From Mesostigma viride (taxonomy: Eukaryota > Streptophyta > Mesostigmatophyceae > Mesostigmatales > Mesostigmataceae): a DNA stretch of 64,000 nt. The notes under the pieces are model-generated. The model did not search any database and was not told where the DNA came from. It saw nothing but the letters and a program-made list of their open reading frames with translations. The stretch is from assembly GCA_009746045.1 (NCBI GenBank), contig RPFO01000175.1:1189001-1253000 (forward strand), written 5' to 3'. This document shows, in pieces, positions 20,269-32,243 of this stretch (its first letter is position 1; each line of letters opens with the position of its first letter). A program made the translations under genes and the position numbers.

Positions 20269-22970
20269 TTGGACGATTGCGAGGACGCGTCGCCCCCGGG
20301 GGAAGGGGAGAGGTCGCAGGGCGTATGAAACCAGATGGCTACTAATAATACCATATACTTCTTTACTATACCTACCTTTTCTATACTAAGTACTTGTACT
20401 GGTCCACAATTCGACGACCCTTCTACTGCCATGCCAGGGATCGATGCGCCAACATGCGGATGTGATATATTTTCTATATTCTCTATGGGATAATCTGCAA
20501 TTACCAGCTTGCGGATATTAAATATTTCCTATATTATATATATTCTATATTCTCTATTTTCTATATAATATATTTTCTCTATGCTATATTCTCTCCATGG
20601 GATAAACTGCAATTGGTGGTGGGCTTGAACGGGCCGTTCCGAAGAGGACCACGTCAGGCACTTAGCACCGCATGTGCACATGGTCCTGGCCTTTTTGGAC
20701 ATGGGCTCACTGGATGCTTGATGATTCTACTACTAAGGCGTCCGTACCGAGGCATCTCCGCGCGGGATGCCGGATTCGGCAGCGAGTGCCAGCGACCCCA
20801 GGCTACGGCCTGACTGCACGTCGCGTCCCGCGTGACCACCGGCAGGCGGCTATGAGTCACGGCTCCCTGACTTCCTGGCGCGTGAGGGACGTGCATGGCT
20901 TCTCGTGCACCCGTACGTAATTAGTTTCACCAGTGCGGCACGGTGCATGGAGACGGCACGGTGCATGGAGGCTGCTGCAACCCCGATGCGACTGGGCGAT
21001 CAGGCATGGTGGAGCCTACATTGAATCGAGGTCGGCAAACAGATGTACAACACCTTGTTGAATTGTTGGTAGCCAACCAATTGGCCAGCCCGGGATTGAG
21101 GGCGACGCCTGGCTGGGTCAGGGCGCTCCCGGGCTTGAGGACCCTGGCATGCAGGGCGTGTCCGCGCCCGCCGAGACTGTCGGGAGTAAGGGCCCCCGGG
21201 GCTGCAAGCACATGCGGGCGCGGTGCAGCTGCATGGCGACAGCACGTACTGCCGGCCCTAGTGGTGGATGACCCAGCCGGTCGTGGTTGCACTGGTGCAT
21301 CAGAAGCCGGTGACAGTGTCCGGTCATTGTCTCACCGCCTCAGCAGTGCGCGTGCATGGTGCCCATGCCACATGATGTGGCGCTGTCGCCCCGCAGACTG
21401 CCGGTGCATGCCCGAGTAACACCCGGTATCACTGCATTGGGGCCGGTACATCCGCTCTGAGCGGACCCGGCGCTGACGCGCGCTGAGCCATGGCAGGGCA
21501 CTGAGGTACCTGGGACGTGTGGGATCTGGCCGTTGATGGCGAGTCACGGGGACTGAAACGGCGACCCGAGACTGAGAGACAGGCAGGATCGAGCTGCTGG
21601 AGTCTGAGCACCTAGTCACTGCCCGCGACCCTGTGCATGGCTACCATCGCGCAGTGTTCGCGTCCCTCCTGTGGGCCGAGCCCGGTATGGAGTTGTTGCT
21701 TGCACCACTGGTGGAGGCAGATCGAGCGTGATTTGCAAGTGGCTCGTGTCCGCGCGCCTATGAGGTTGCATGGATGAGGGACTCAGAGCATGGCGTTCCA
21801 TGTGCATGGCGGGCGGGCTGTGTGGGCTTCAAAATGTACTATACCCCATGGCCATGCACTGGTACAGGGGTGGTGAGAGGCCTTCAAGCTTCGAGTGGGG
21901 GATGTGGCAATGCGCGGTGGGGACTGCATACATAGGGGCGTGTTTCTGTTGCGGGAATCGGGATCCTGGGCAAGACAGCCAAGCAGGGTGGACAGGCGGT
22001 GATCGGTCGTGCGCGGGATTGATCGACCCCGGCCCACGATCGCTGTATGTGCTTGAGCACCTGTGTGCTGGGCGCGATCGAGCCCGAGGAGCTCTTGTTT
22101 GGGACTGCGGGGTTGCTTCGGCCCTACTCCATGAGCAGCACGGTGTCTCGCAGGGGCAACGTTACTGATACGACAGTTCCTGCAAGGCGTGTCACTCCCC
22201 GACCTGCCCATTGCATTGTATAAGTGCGGGCATTGCGGGCGCTATGCAGTCCACGTTGGCGGCCTCGAGCATCACATGCATATGGGCCTGCGCAAACATC
22301 AACCGTGCTCTTGCGGTGCGAGTGTCACGGAGGGTGTGACTGCGAGCTGAGGAGTTTTCCCCTGCTTGTGGTGGAGTTCAGGCACATTGGTGCAGCAGTA
22401 AGGAATGTGGGGACCGGCGACTAGCTGCTTCGGTCTATGCACGTCGGCCGGAGTGGTGTTGTGCCTATAAACTTACTGCAGATTCGTGGAGGAGTCGGCA
22501 GGGCGCACTCCAGTGGACACGCTGGGGCCCTGCTAGTTTTGGGCCCCATATTATCCAAGGTTTTGCCATATTATCCAAGTTTCCGGTTTTGATCGACTTT
22601 GACTGTTTCCTGCGTTGGATAGAGACGGCGGGGCGCACTCTAGTGGACACTAGGGCCTTGCGGGCACCTGCATGCGTTCGCAGGTGCAGCGGGAGGCGCA
22701 CTCTAGCGGCCACGCTAGGGCTTCCCCCTCTATACAGCCCCTCCAGCGGCGGCCAGAGACGGCCACGTTGGAGATATGCGAGGTGCTTTATATAAGTATG
22801 CGGTGCCGCATGGCCGCGAGGCTGGGACTTAAGCTGGCATAATTACCAGTGTCTCGGACAATACCGCAAGGCCTAGCTGGCTGCGAGCGGCGCATATAAT
22901 TCTGCCATAAACAAGTTCTGTCGACTGCATGGTCGGTTGGTGGCTCACTGCGCGCCTGTATTTGAGATGA
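20269..22970. other. Unassigned interior of A
   Basis: 20460-20600 is an AT-rich block of TATATTCTCTAT-like repeats with two copies of ATGGGATAA.CTGCAATT. From 20616 the sequence is GC-rich, with many CATGCA/GTGCATGG words and three CACTC.AG.GG.CACGCT-type repeats at 22500-22720. Frames are short on both strands and none shows a known domain. This is where pol would lie in a full element. Confidence 0.5.
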
Positions 22971-23681
22971 CGCGTACAGAGAAATTGTGTCTGCTCTTCG
23001 AGGGACCGTCGCTCCAGGCTCCCACCGGGATGCAGGTGCCCGAATCATTGGTTTTTCAAGCTGGACCCTGGTGTGCTGTGGATCGATCGTGGGGCCTACT
23101 GGGAGCAGCTGGAGATGACCTTCTCACCACAGATTCCGGTGCCGCTGCCGCAACCATCCAGCCCGCACCTCCCCTTCACCGTGGGTCACATAGTGCGGTT
23201 TGGCACGGAAGACTGGTGGGACTGGAAGTATTATGTGGACGGGATAGGGCACACGGTGGCGCCCCCTAAAGTGGCCCCAGTGGATGGGCGCGCTTTCCTG
23301 GACAAGACGGCGCCAGACTTTGCGTGGACCCTGAAGACTAGTACCTTTGATGAGGATCACGTGCGCACCGAGGTGTTCAAGATGGGGGTGGACTTCGTTA
23401 GCGTTCATCGTTGTGGGGTGGCGGATAAGTCGGCTCTGACCCTGATGTTCACTCACCCTCAGTACTTCGCCGGATTCCTGGCCATGTGGCCCGCGGGCAC
23501 GTGGGTGGAGCTCTCTCGGGTCGGCCGACAGAAGGTGTCACCCTACCAGGTGGCTCTCGAGAGAGACCTGCGCTCGTATCCCGGTAGTCTGATTCGGAAT
23601 ATGACGCCAATGGGTCGTCAGGCCCTTATCGCGGCCCAGCAACAACGGCGCGCCAACAACGGCGAGTTAAGGCGGATGTGA
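22971..23681 (+). CDS. Unknown ORF near 3' end of A (about 230 residues)
   Basis: The frame opens after a TGA at 22968 and has no early ATG; GTG at 23073 or a spliced start is possible. It contains WIDRGAYWEQLEMTFSPQIP, HIVRFGTEDWWDWKYYVDGI, VFKMGVDFVSVHRCGVADKS, FAGFLAMWPAGTWVELSRVG and a basic end, RRANNGELRRM. It looks like a folded, tryptophan-rich protein, not repeat noise. I recognise no RT, integrase, envelope or nuclease motif. It lies directly before the polypurine tract, the same place as the unknown ORF of B at 61017-62024, but I see no clear similarity between the two. Confidence 0.5.
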   Translation, partial: RVQRNCVCSSRDRRSRLPPGCRCPNHWFFKLDPGVLWIDRGAYWEQLEMTFSPQIPVPLPQPSSPHLPFTVGHIVRFGTEDWWDWKYYVDGIGHTVAPPKVAPVDGRAFLDKTAPDFAWTLKTSTFDEDHVRTEVFKMGVDFVSVHRCGVADKSALTLMFTHPQYFAGFLAMWPAGTWVELSRVGRQKVSPYQVALERDLRSYPGSLIRNMTPMGRQALIAAQQQRRANNGELRRM

Positions 23682-23886
23682 GAGTTTTATGACGGATAGC
23701 GGAATGATCCTGTCATCCTGTTTCGTGCTACTACGTCAGGGTTGGTCCTGTGTATCAACCTCTAGAGGAACTGGTATTACTAACCCGCGGGCGGACCGGG
23801 GTTGGGACATAGTACTCTTATAGCAGTGCAGCATACTTGTTTCGATCTTTTCTAACTCTTGTACGGTATAGGGACTACCGACCCCC
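23682..23886 (+). other. 3' untranslated part of A
   Basis: It contains GACCGGGGTTGGGACATAGT and TATAGGGACTACCGAC. Similar words occur before the polypurine tract of C near 45620-45770. Confidence 0.5.
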
Positions 23887-23901
23887 GTGGGGGGGGAGGA
23901 G
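23887..23901 (+). promoter_or_regulatory. Polypurine tract of element A
   Basis: GTGGGGGGGGAGGAG directly precedes the 3' LTR. Confidence 0.85.
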
Positions 23902-24585
23902 TGTTGCGTGCTGGCCCTTTAGGACGGACGCAACAATGGAATAAATTATGTAGTTTGGCTTGTTGTCATAGTCCGTAGGACTTTGGGACTCATTTCGGGA
24001 CTTAATTTGGGAATTGTCCCTTGGTCAGGACTTTAGTATGGAACTATGACAGTTTGTGTGATTCGGACCAGTTATTTTGGGCCTAGGTAACTTGTTGTAT
24101 GCGTGTATCTTCTACTAGGGGCCGCTGCAGTCGCGCCGCGCTGCGTACTTTATAGCTAGTTGAGATATTGTACTCATGCGTGGATTCTGTAGGCGAGGGT
24201 CGATGTCGACCCGAGGATCTTGTGTGGACTGCATGCTTTGGAAGGTCGGCGCCATGTCGGCGCCCCTTGCCAGCTTAGTGGCAGACCTAGGTGAAATTGG
24301 TCCGAGGACGAGAGTCTCGTCCTCTTCTTGGTTTGATGAACTGATGTAAAGTGCGATGACGCCTTCATATTACATAAACCTGGGGCAACTATCCATTTGT
24401 AATTGGTATTGCTAGCCATTATAAGTGTGTATTAATTAGCTTGGCATCAAGTCGCGGTGCCAGATATCTCACGACCCCAGTCGTGAAGCGCAATCTGCAT
24501 GAGGCCACCTTGAATCTTCCTAATTCCGGCATGGTAGATCTTTCGCTACGTAGCTCAGGCTAGGTGTCTGGGCTGGCACGTAACA
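23902..24585 (+). repeat. 3' LTR of element A
   Basis: Starts TGTTGCGTGCTGGCCC, ends GCACGTAACA, followed by the TTTCT duplication at 24586-24590. Confidence 0.95.
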
Positions 24586-24590
24586 TTTCT
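24586..24590 (+). repeat. Target-site duplication of element A, right (TTTCT)
   Basis: Matches 16152-16156 exactly. Confidence 0.9.
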
Positions 24591-24665
24591 GTGGTCAAAC
24601 CCGAAAGCCCTCACGTGATAGGATCTGGTTTCCTCCCTTTGGCCTATAGTAGGGAGAGAGGTTGA
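24591..24665 (+). pseudogene. 3' half of the ORF split by element A
   Basis: It continues the frame from 16156 and ends at TGA 24663-24665. See the 5' half at 16094. Confidence 0.3.
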
Positions 24666-24863
24666 CTACGTCAAGACTTGTCCTTGTGTGGCGAATGCTC
24701 ATAACTTTTACATCCGGGCATGAAATTTGGTCGGGTAAATTGCAGTAGAAGCGTCTTTTGATGACGAACACGATGATATAATTTTCAGCCGCCATCGCCC
24801 AAGATTTAGTGCAATATCATAAAACGCAGCGCAGGCAGGGATCGTATTTTCCGGAAAGTAGCC
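24666..24863 (+). other. Presumed 5' UTR of the LINE
   Basis: No gene is seen. The sequence precedes the first ATG of ORF1. The exact 5' end of the LINE cannot be set. Confidence 0.4.
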
Positions 24864-26214
24864 ATGGCGGAATCACCTTCAGCCGCCTCCCACTCCCCCG
24901 CCGATGGGGGGAATTCAGCGCCTCACACCATCACGCATGCAGCTAGTCGACGCTGTGGACACCATTGCGACCCAGCCATCGTCTGCTAATGCCGCCATTA
25001 ACGCTTCGTCTAAGCGGCATTGTGCCGGCCCAGTCGACGAGATGGACAGCCAGATCCCTCCGCCTTCGGCTCCTTTTTTCCAGCGAGGATATCCGTGAGA
25101 ACGACCCCCCTGCCGACAACGACGACGACGCCATCGACGACGCTGAGTTTGACCCAGCGGACTTCATGCCTGGCCAGGTTGTCGCCGAGCACCGGTTCTT
25201 TTCGCTTACCGCCGTGGAGGCGCGGGCCATCCTGCACCACCTGAAAACCAACGACATTCCAATCTATTTTCCCACGTCTGGCGATACCATTTCAATGGAC
25301 GAGCTTGCCGACATGGACGTGCCAGAGCTTCGACTTTCTGTTTTCCTGAGCTACGCGCAGGCCCCCTGCCTCCGGGCACTCTTTGCCGCTTTCGAGGACG
25401 CCGAGCACGGCACCGCCAACACCCCTGATGCTTCCCCGGAAGCAGACCTGCACAAGCTCAATAAGGAAGTCGCAGACATGGCTGCCCAACTCGGCGCCTT
25501 GTCCACCGCTATCCGTCAAGACACTGCTGCGCTCCAATCCAGCATTGCCGAGGTCAAGGCCGCCCTGGCCACACCTCCCCAGCCAGCCGCCCCCGCACCC
25601 ACCAGCTATGCTAACGTGGTAAAACAGACCCATTGCCAACCTGATGGAAGATGCAGCACGCAGGGGGGCCGTGCAGCCCACAAGACTGCTGTCGAGGAGG
25701 ACCTGCGCTCACGCAGTATAGTGGTCCGGTATTTCCAGGTCGTGCAGCAGCCAGAAACGGACCTGATGCTAGCGCAACGCCTGTACCAAAGCCTCATCGT
25801 GGGCCGGCTGAATCTGGGCAACGAACGCATCCGCATTGAGTCGGCAGCCTGGATGGCGGGCCAGCCTGGCCCCATCCGGGTGACCTTCGCGAATGTGGCC
25901 AGCAAGGTGAAGGTACTCCAGGCCCGCAAGCTCCTATAGGCGGGAGAAACGCGCCGAGCCTCGACGACCTCCTCTCCCCGGCCCAGCTAGTCATCAAGAA
26001 CGGTCTGCTGGGCAGCGACGTGGCGATCAAGGCCAGGAATGAAGGCCAGAAGGTCTACGTCCGCCTCGTCCACGACACCCCCGTGCTCTTCATCAACGGC
26101 CAGCGCACGGAGGCGCAGGCTCCTAACAAGCGGCACAAGTCGGGCCGTACCAGGCCCGCCCCAGCTGCGTCATCATCGTCTACGCACGTCCCCGGTATGG
26201 ATGGCGCCCGGTAA
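24864..26214 (+). pseudogene. LINE ORF1 (RNA-binding protein), frameshifted
   Basis: ORF1 proteins coat LINE RNA. The start frame is MAESPSAASHSPADGG. The sense sequence then passes through a second frame (LVDAVDTIATQPSSANAAIN) and a third (RENDPPADNDDDAIDD ... RARKLL-type end at 25939), then resumes in another frame from about 25945 (LVIKNGLLGSDVAIKARNEG ... PGMDGAR) to TAA 26214. A central helical part (LHKLNKEVADMAAQLGALST) suggests a coiled coil. The part with RSIVVRYFQVVQQPETDLML, PIRVTFANVASKVKVLQARK and GQKVYVRLVHDTPVLFINGQ resembles the RRM plus C-terminal domain of L1-type ORF1. About three frame changes are needed, so the copy is decayed. Confidence 0.7.
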
Positions 26215-26288
26215 GGGCACACCCTCGCGGCCTCGCGGTACAATAGGCTTTGGGCACAGCCTTTATAAACAAGCCCCTTTCCATCCTC

Positions 26289-28146
26289 ATGTCGCACCGT
26301 GCGAGCATGATCAGGATGCAAGGTCGCCAGGCACGCCACGGTCAACCTTCCCGCCAATTTACCAGCCTCACACGCCTCCTAGCCCGCCTTGAGCGGGATG
26401 AGGCCCAGTCGACACGCCGGCGACCCCAGCCAGGACGGAGACGACGCATATCCGTCCTGAAAGAAAGCCTCCATGCGTTGACAAGCATTAACCCCAATCG
26501 CCACCCTCCCCCTCCCCCCCCCCCCACCCCCACCCCCACCTCCAGCACTACCCTTCTCCACCCCCACCCCCACCCCCACCCCCCGCTAATAGGGCAACGG
26601 CCCATTCTTGGTATTGCAAGTTTTAACGTGCGCACCCTCCCTGCAGATCCTTCTACGAGCGGCGGCACCCCAGCACGCCAACGCGTCGACGAGCTGATCG
26701 CCCTGTGCGCCGACAACAAGATCGCTGTTCTTGGAGTCCAGGAGCACCGACGCACCGTTGACCCTCAGCACGCGGTCAACGGTCTGCTGGTCGACGACCT
26801 GCGTGCAGGCTGGCGGTTCCACTATGGTGGCGGCGACGCGCCGGGCCAAGGTGGTGTGGGCCTCTTGTGCTCGCCGGCAGCATCAGAGCAGCTCCAGTCC
26901 ATCGTGCTGCGGTCCCCGCGTGTGCTAGTGGCCACTTTTTCGGCCACTGAGGGCCATTCACACCACACGCTAACCGTTATCGTGGGATATGCACCACATG
27001 CGGGTCGAGCTCAGGCGGAACGTGAGGCCTTCTTCGACGCCCTCAAGGAGGAGGAGGCCAACATCCCAGCTCGGCACTTCCTGGTTATGCTGCTCGACGC
27101 CAACGCCACGCTGCCAGTTGGCACTGGGGGCGCTCAGTATTCCCCACCCAACACGACAGCCAACGGTAACACGCCTTTATTTGCGAATCTGCTGGCAGAA
27201 TCTGCGCTGGTTGCATGCAATGCTTCTTTCGCACGCCCCGCTGAGCAGCTGGCCACCTTTTTTGGGCCGTCGGATCGGGTGGTGTGCCTTGATTATGTCT
27301 GTGTACGTCGGGCTCAGCGCCCCTCAGTTGTCGATGCTCGCGTCCTGCAAGATTCTGTCAGCACGGTGGAATCTGATCATCGTCTCGTGCTCGCTCGCAT
27401 CAGATTGCGGTTTCCTGGGGTGAAACCGTCGCGACAGCTGGCACCTCAGCCAGATCTGAAAGTGCTCCGGATTGTGCTGAAGGATGCCGACAAGATGTCA
27501 GCAGAAGAACAGGCCGCTATGTCGCACAGGGATGATTTCCTGGCCGTTTCGACGCCGGGGCAGCCGACAGCAGTTACACGCCATTCCGCCGCCGGGGGAT
27601 ATTTCAGTGATCCTCCGTGGTGTCGCCGCCAAGTATCGCCTGGCTGCCCGCACCCTTCCCACCTTGCCTCCGCGTCGGCAGCTTGCTGTCCACCGTCACG
27701 CACCGACAGTGGTCGCCGCCAGGCAGATGCTCCGCCGCAACAGAGATCCGATCGCCAAACCCGGGCTGCAAGCAGCTCTGAGGGCCGCCTACGAGCAGGC
27801 TGAGAAGGCAGATGCTCAGCAGATGGTCAAGGACCTGCGCAGCTGCCAGCAGAAGCACGACGGCAAGGGGGCCTGGTTCTGGTACAAGCGCCTCGGGCAC
27901 CCGGACGGCCTCGGCCGGCCCCACCGCCACGACGTCCCCGGCGCCCCAGCCAAGCGGCTTCGTACCTGGGCCACGGCCACGACCGAGGTCGTGGGGACAG
28001 CTGCGCCACCCCCACCCCTGCTCCCAGCCGCCGCCGCCCGCCCGGCCGCCCTGGCCGGCCCCGCTGGGCCCCCTGCCCCGCCTAGGTCAGCGGCGGACTA
28101 CCTAGTCCCCCCGCTGGTCGGCCCAGTGACTTGGCGACCCGTCTGA
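26289..28146 (+). pseudogene. LINE ORF2 N-terminal part: APE-type endonuclease and linker, frameshifted
   Basis: The APE-like endonuclease that nicks target DNA for LINE priming is recognisable: ASFNVRTL, VLGVQEHRR, TVIVGYAPHAGRA, MLLDANATL, VCLDYVCVRR and the catalytic SDHRLVLARIR. A proline/C-rich tract at 26509-26583 precedes it. Near 27590, around GCCGGGGGATA, the sense frame changes to one with ILRGVAAKYRLAARTLPT, LQAALRAAYEQAEKADAQQM and a proline/alanine-rich linker that stops at 28146. RT follows at 28148 in another frame. ORF1 lies 74 bases upstream. In an intact L1-type element this would be one ORF with the RT. Confidence 0.8.
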
Positions 28147-28147
28147 C

Positions 28148-29594
28148 ATGCCTCCTTTCACCTCTCGCGAGGTCACGGAGGCGGTCCAGCGCCTGCGTTA
28201 TGACGCAGCCACCGGCTCTGACGAGATTCCGGCCGCAGTTGTAAAACTTGCAGCCGAATTCGAGGACACAGGTGTTATGCTGCTCTTCCGGGACATCTGC
28301 AACCGCCTTCTGCTGTCGTCGCAACCACCTCCAGCGGCCTGGCAACACAGTTTTCGCACGATGCTGTACAAGAACAAGGGGTCGCCTGCCGACCCCGGCA
28401 ACTACAGAGGGGTGTGCATTCAAAGTGCCCCCCTCAAGCTTCTTATGCGGCTCATCCTGAACCGCCTGCGCACGGCCCTGGACGGTCACCTCAGCGAGAC
28501 TCAGCACGGCTTCCGTTCAGGTCGCAACACAGTACAGGCGCTCTTCGCTACTCGCCGCCTGGTGGAGGAACTGCAACGCCTTCAGCCTGGTGAGTCCCCT
28601 TTGCACCTTGTGCTGGTGGACTTCATCAAAGCCTTCGATTCGGTTTTCTGGCCTGCACTTTGGGACATCCTCGAGTTGTTCCGGATCCCCCGCCCCCTGA
28701 TTGCTGTCATCCGCAACCTGTATGAAGGGTCCACCACTTCGGTGCGCACTTCTTACGGGACCACGCCCCCATGCCCTTTACAGAAGGGTGTGTGGCAGGG
28801 CTGCGTGCTGTCGCCCTACCTGTTCATTATTGTTGTCGAATACGTAATGATCCAGGCGCGCAAGCGATTTGCCCGCATCGTGGGCAGGGAACCAGGAGTG
28901 CAGGTTGCTAACAAATTCTGGCATGGCGGTGCGGACACGGAGATTCGGCTAGCAGACATCATTTACGCAGACGACACCACCCTCTTCGAGGACACTGAGC
29001 ACGTGCAGACATGGCTTGACTGCCTGGCTCTCGAGGCCCGTGCAGTGGGGCTTGAGGTCAGCAAGAAGACAGAGGCCCTGGCGGTTGGGCTCACCAACTC
29101 ACCGCCGCCCCTCTATCTCCTAGACGGCTCTCGAGTCCTGTATCGGGACCGCGTTAAGCTGCTGGGCAGCCTGCTCCCCAGCTGCGAGGTTGATGTGGAC
29201 CATCGCATCTCCCTCGCCTGGCACGCTTTACGCCAGTACCGGGCCCTGTGGCGCAAGCCCCTGGGCAAGATCGAGAAACAGGACCTGTTCAAGGTCCTCG
29301 TCCTTCCTGTTCTCACGTATGGCGCCGAGACGTGGACCCTCACCGCCGACCTGGCCCGCAAGCTGGACGGCGCGGTCACCAGCATGCTGCGTTCCATTTT
29401 CAGAGTAGGATATGCTGCTCATGTCTGCAATGAGGACCTGTACCAGGGCATGCCCTATATCACCAGCACCATTAAGAAACGCCGCCTGCAGCTAGTAGGG
29501 CACCTAGCTCGCACCAACCAGGTAGACACCTCACGTGGCCCCCCCGCAGGACTGCGACCAGCCCAGCCTGGCCGGCACCTCCTGACGTGGGCTG
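28148..29594 (+). CDS. LINE ORF2 reverse transcriptase (split by element E)
   Basis: Standard LINE RT blocks follow in order: PPFTSREVTEAVQRLRYDAA, PGNYRGVCIQSAPLKLL, QHGFRSGRNT, the catalytic VLVDFIKAFDSV, LQKGVWQGCVLSPYLF, the catalytic IIYADDTTLF and the thumb-like VLPVLTYGAETWTLT. Further down, KKRRLQLVGHLARTNQ and GRHLLTW mark the C-terminal region of L1/Tx1-type elements. The sense frame runs to 29594, where E has inserted with GGCTG duplicated, and resumes at 45195. Reading on into the E LTR gives a false end at 29635. The RT itself shows no stop, so this part may have been active before E inserted. Confidence 0.93.
29590..29594 (+). repeat. Target-site duplication of element E, left (GGCTG)
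   Basis: GGCTG here equals 45195-45199. Removing E plus one copy restores the LINE frame. Confidence 0.92.
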
Positions 29595-30115
29595 AGTTAT
29601 GGCACTCGTGCAATGGATGCGAACGTGTGTGTTGATTATGCAATGGCTGGCATATATCAATCCATGCAAGCTTGCCAAGCTGGATTGCATGGGCACGTAG
29701 GTTAGGGTAACCTAGCTATCCTGCACTAGTGCTAACCAATGAGATGCTGGCTCCGTCCAGCTAGATCTACTCCAGCTAGGACTGATACGATGCCCACAGG
29801 CACCGACTGCCTAACAGCACTACGTGGATGGTCCTGGACCTCCCCTAGGACCTCCGTACAGGACTAGCACTGCAACCACCTTGTGGTCTGCATCACAGCT
29901 CATAAACCCTACCACGTGAATACCCACGTGCGTGTGCCCTACATATCTCAGTGCTAATATCTAGCACCCACGTGCCCAATATGGCACGTGCGGATCTAAA
30001 CCCTAGTAGAGATATGTCCAGTGTACTACACCACCGTCCATGTCCGTATCCCACTTGGGAGACGGGGACAACGCCACGTGTACTGATAGTCTAGGCCTGA
30101 AGTCCTAGAATAACT
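29595..30115 (-). repeat. 3' LTR of element E (left copy)
   Basis: 521 bp, AGTTAT...ATAACT. It contains several CACGTG-type words near 29925-29990 and 30075. On the minus strand it follows a purine-rich stretch (AAAGAAAAGTAATAATGGG). Confidence 0.95.
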
Positions 30116-30490
30116 CCCATTATTACTTTTCTTTGGGGAGTGAGGGGAAGACTCTTCCCACAACCCACTCATATGCCAACCACTACGAATAAGCAAGGTT
30201 CCCCACAGGGACAACCAGGACACTGAAAGAGATGCATTTATAAAAGCGCCCATAGCTCCTCCGTGTTGGATACAACATCCCCACTGGTTGGGTGCCTGTG
30301 TTAGGAAAACCATTGTCAGAAGAATATGACCACACGTTTTATTGACAAAGAACAAGCCATCAATAAAGGAGGACCCTTCTGACCTCAATCTTTAATGACG
30401 CAAAGAGAGTCTTACGGGTGGGACACTTCAGTCCCTGCCACCCCATGACCACCCTCCTATCTGGTGCTGATATCCCTAGGCTGAGGCACT
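30116..30490 (-). other. 3' untranslated part of E
   Basis: On the minus strand it holds AATAAAACG near 30340, a possible poly(A) signal, and the purine-rich tract next to the LTR. Confidence 0.5.
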
Positions 30491-32242
30491 TCACCCTCTG
30501 CCGTTATATGGGTTCATCAGCGTGTATAGGACTCTGTACTGAGGCCCTGCAGCCTGTGGCACTTTTGTGAGTGCATCTGCTGCATTGTCAGGGTCTCGAA
30601 TGTGAGTCTTGGACTCCAGATAGGTACACTCCTGCTTGAGGACAATCCAGTCCAAGTCGGTGTGCACAGCCAAGGGGTTGTCCAGGAAAGAGAGCAGGGA
30701 TTGACTGTCGGTCAGCAGATGAGATTTAACCCCAGCATAACTACCAGCCTGATGCTGCAACCACACCAGCAGATGGTTCAAGTACCTGGCATGCAGCACA
30801 GCTGATACCACAGCACGGCATTCAGCTACATTGCTGCTGACTGCCTTGCGCTTGTGAAGTCTGCTGAACCAGGAAACCAAAGATTGCTTGCCAGTGGGGT
30901 TAGACAACATATAGAGTCCTGCCTCTCTGGCTTGTACCTTAGTGACTACCCGTGACTCCATGGAACTGTCCATCATGCATGTGATGTGAATGGGTTGGAA
31001 CAGATCCAAGGCATGAAGAATAAGGGGAGGGCCATCATGCAACACCTGTTTAATAGCCCTAGACCCTACCTCCATGAGGACATCATCATCCACTCTGCTG
31101 ACCACGGCCAGGTGAGGAGCACAAGTGGCACACAGCCAACCTAGCTTACCCCTAATAGTGGGACAGAGATCAGGAGTGATGTCAGAGGGAAGAACATCTT
31201 TGCAAGACATGACATACTCAGGGGATGCTTTGAGAGAACACACCCACTCCTTCTGCTCCTTAAACAGGTTCAGAATGATGCCACAGAACTTGACAGGATC
31301 TTTCCCCAGCTCTAGCTGCTTGCCTAATTCAAAGCTAGCAGACACTTGAGCAATGAAGTCCTCCACAGCTGCCCTGGGACCAGTAATGAGTTGATCATCC
31401 CCATGCCACACAAACATCATCATACCAGCAGGATGAGGGATGGTGAAGAAACAAGGGTCAATATCATCATACTGGGCCCCCAGCTTCAGGAAGACCTCTT
31501 GGGCAGACAGCCTAAAAATTTTAGGTGCTGACTGAAGCCCTTCTACCCCCAAGTTAGGCCTTAGATGAGGTTCCTTGATGTCCCCAGACCAGACTTTGGG
31601 AGTGTTTACCACATAGACTTGACCCCTCCACACCTTTTGGGCTATGTCAGGGTTGCTTTTAAGGAAGGCTCGTTTGATGTCAGTGGCTTTACACACGTAG
31701 TCCTTACCAGCATTCAGATGGTGAAGGAAAGTGGCCAACAGGACCTTAAGAGACGTCTGCTGAATACCAGGGGTATACAGTTCAGCCTCTGTTAGCTCAG
31801 TGGAGCCCCTGAACTCCGTGACACACGGTCTGGCATGAAAAATGGGAGGTGTCCCATCTGCCTGGGGTTTATGCTTGCAGACAAATTTCAGTCTGAGCTT
31901 TCTGGCCCCTTGTGGCAGTGCCTCAATCGGTGTTACAGGTGGTACCTGGGACTTGCTACGTGGATCAGGACAAACCCATTCCTCTCTAGCCCTGTTAAAG
32001 GCTTCCATCCATTTCAGAAAACCAATCTGCGTTTGACAGTCTTTGACCACATCATCATAGGACAAGGGAGACATGGACGCTATGTCCCATCTACCAAGCC
32101 CAAACGCAGATGGGTGTAGCTTCTGAGAATGAATGAGGGAATCAACACAGGGTTCCTGACCTGGGAGGTATTTTATGTTGACAGCATTGATGGCTGCTTC
32201 CAGGCCATCACTGATCTGTGTTAAAGGAATTTTGAAATGGTC
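30491..32242 (-). CDS. pol: Element E pol C-terminal part: RT and RNase H with HGDD site
   Basis: The frame is open from the D insertion point (DHFKIPLTQISDGLEAAIN) to the stop. RT landmarks are LRLKFVCKHKPQADG, CVTEFRGSTELTEAELYTPG, ATDIKRAFLKSNPDIAQKVW, GLQSAPKIFRLSAQEVFLKL and the catalytic FVWHGDDQLITGP, where copia elements normally have YVDD. RNase H follows with MMDSSMESR, LVSWFSRLHKRKAVSSNVAE, LLTDSQSLLSFLDNPL, and DNAADALTK. Length and order fit a complete RT-RH. The first ATG at 32074 is internal, because pol is translated as a longer product. Element D splits this part from INT-PR at 40066-42192. Confidence 0.93.
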   Translation of the reverse strand, partial: DHFKIPLTQISDGLEAAINAVNIKYLPGQEPCVDSLIHSQKLHPSAFGLGRWDIASMSPLSYDDVVKDCQTQIGFLKWMEAFNRAREEWVCPDPRSKSQVPPVTPIEALPQGARKLRLKFVCKHKPQADGTPPIFHARPCVTEFRGSTELTEAELYTPGIQQTSLKVLLATFLHHLNAGKDYVCKATDIKRAFLKSNPDIAQKVWRGQVYVVNTPKVWSGDIKEPHLRPNLGVEGLQSAPKIFRLSAQEVFLKLGAQYDDIDPCFFTIPHPAGMMMFVWHGDDQLITGPRAAVEDFIAQVSASFELGKQLELGKDPVKFCGIILNLFKEQKEWVCSLKASPEYVMSCKDVLPSDITPDLCPTIRGKLGWLCATCAPHLAVVSRVDDDVLMEVGSRAIKQVLHDGPPLILHALDLFQPIHITCMMDSSMESRVVTKVQAREAGLYMLSNPTGKQSLVSWFSRLHKRKAVSSNVAECRAVVSAVLHARYLNHLLVWLQHQAGSYAGVKSHLLTDSQSLLSFLDNPLAVHTDLDWIVLKQECTYLESKTHIRDPDNAADALTKVPQAAGPQYRVLYTLMNPYNGRG

Positions 32243-32243
32243 C

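Noticed and set aside
20613-22713. Many 60-140 codon frames inside A
   Set aside because: GC-rich sequence gives overlapping frames on both strands; none has a recognisable domain or a match elsewhere in the window.
29595-29635. LINE ORF2 ending ELWHSCNGCERVC
   Set aside because: These codons lie in the LTR of E; the true end is at 45396.
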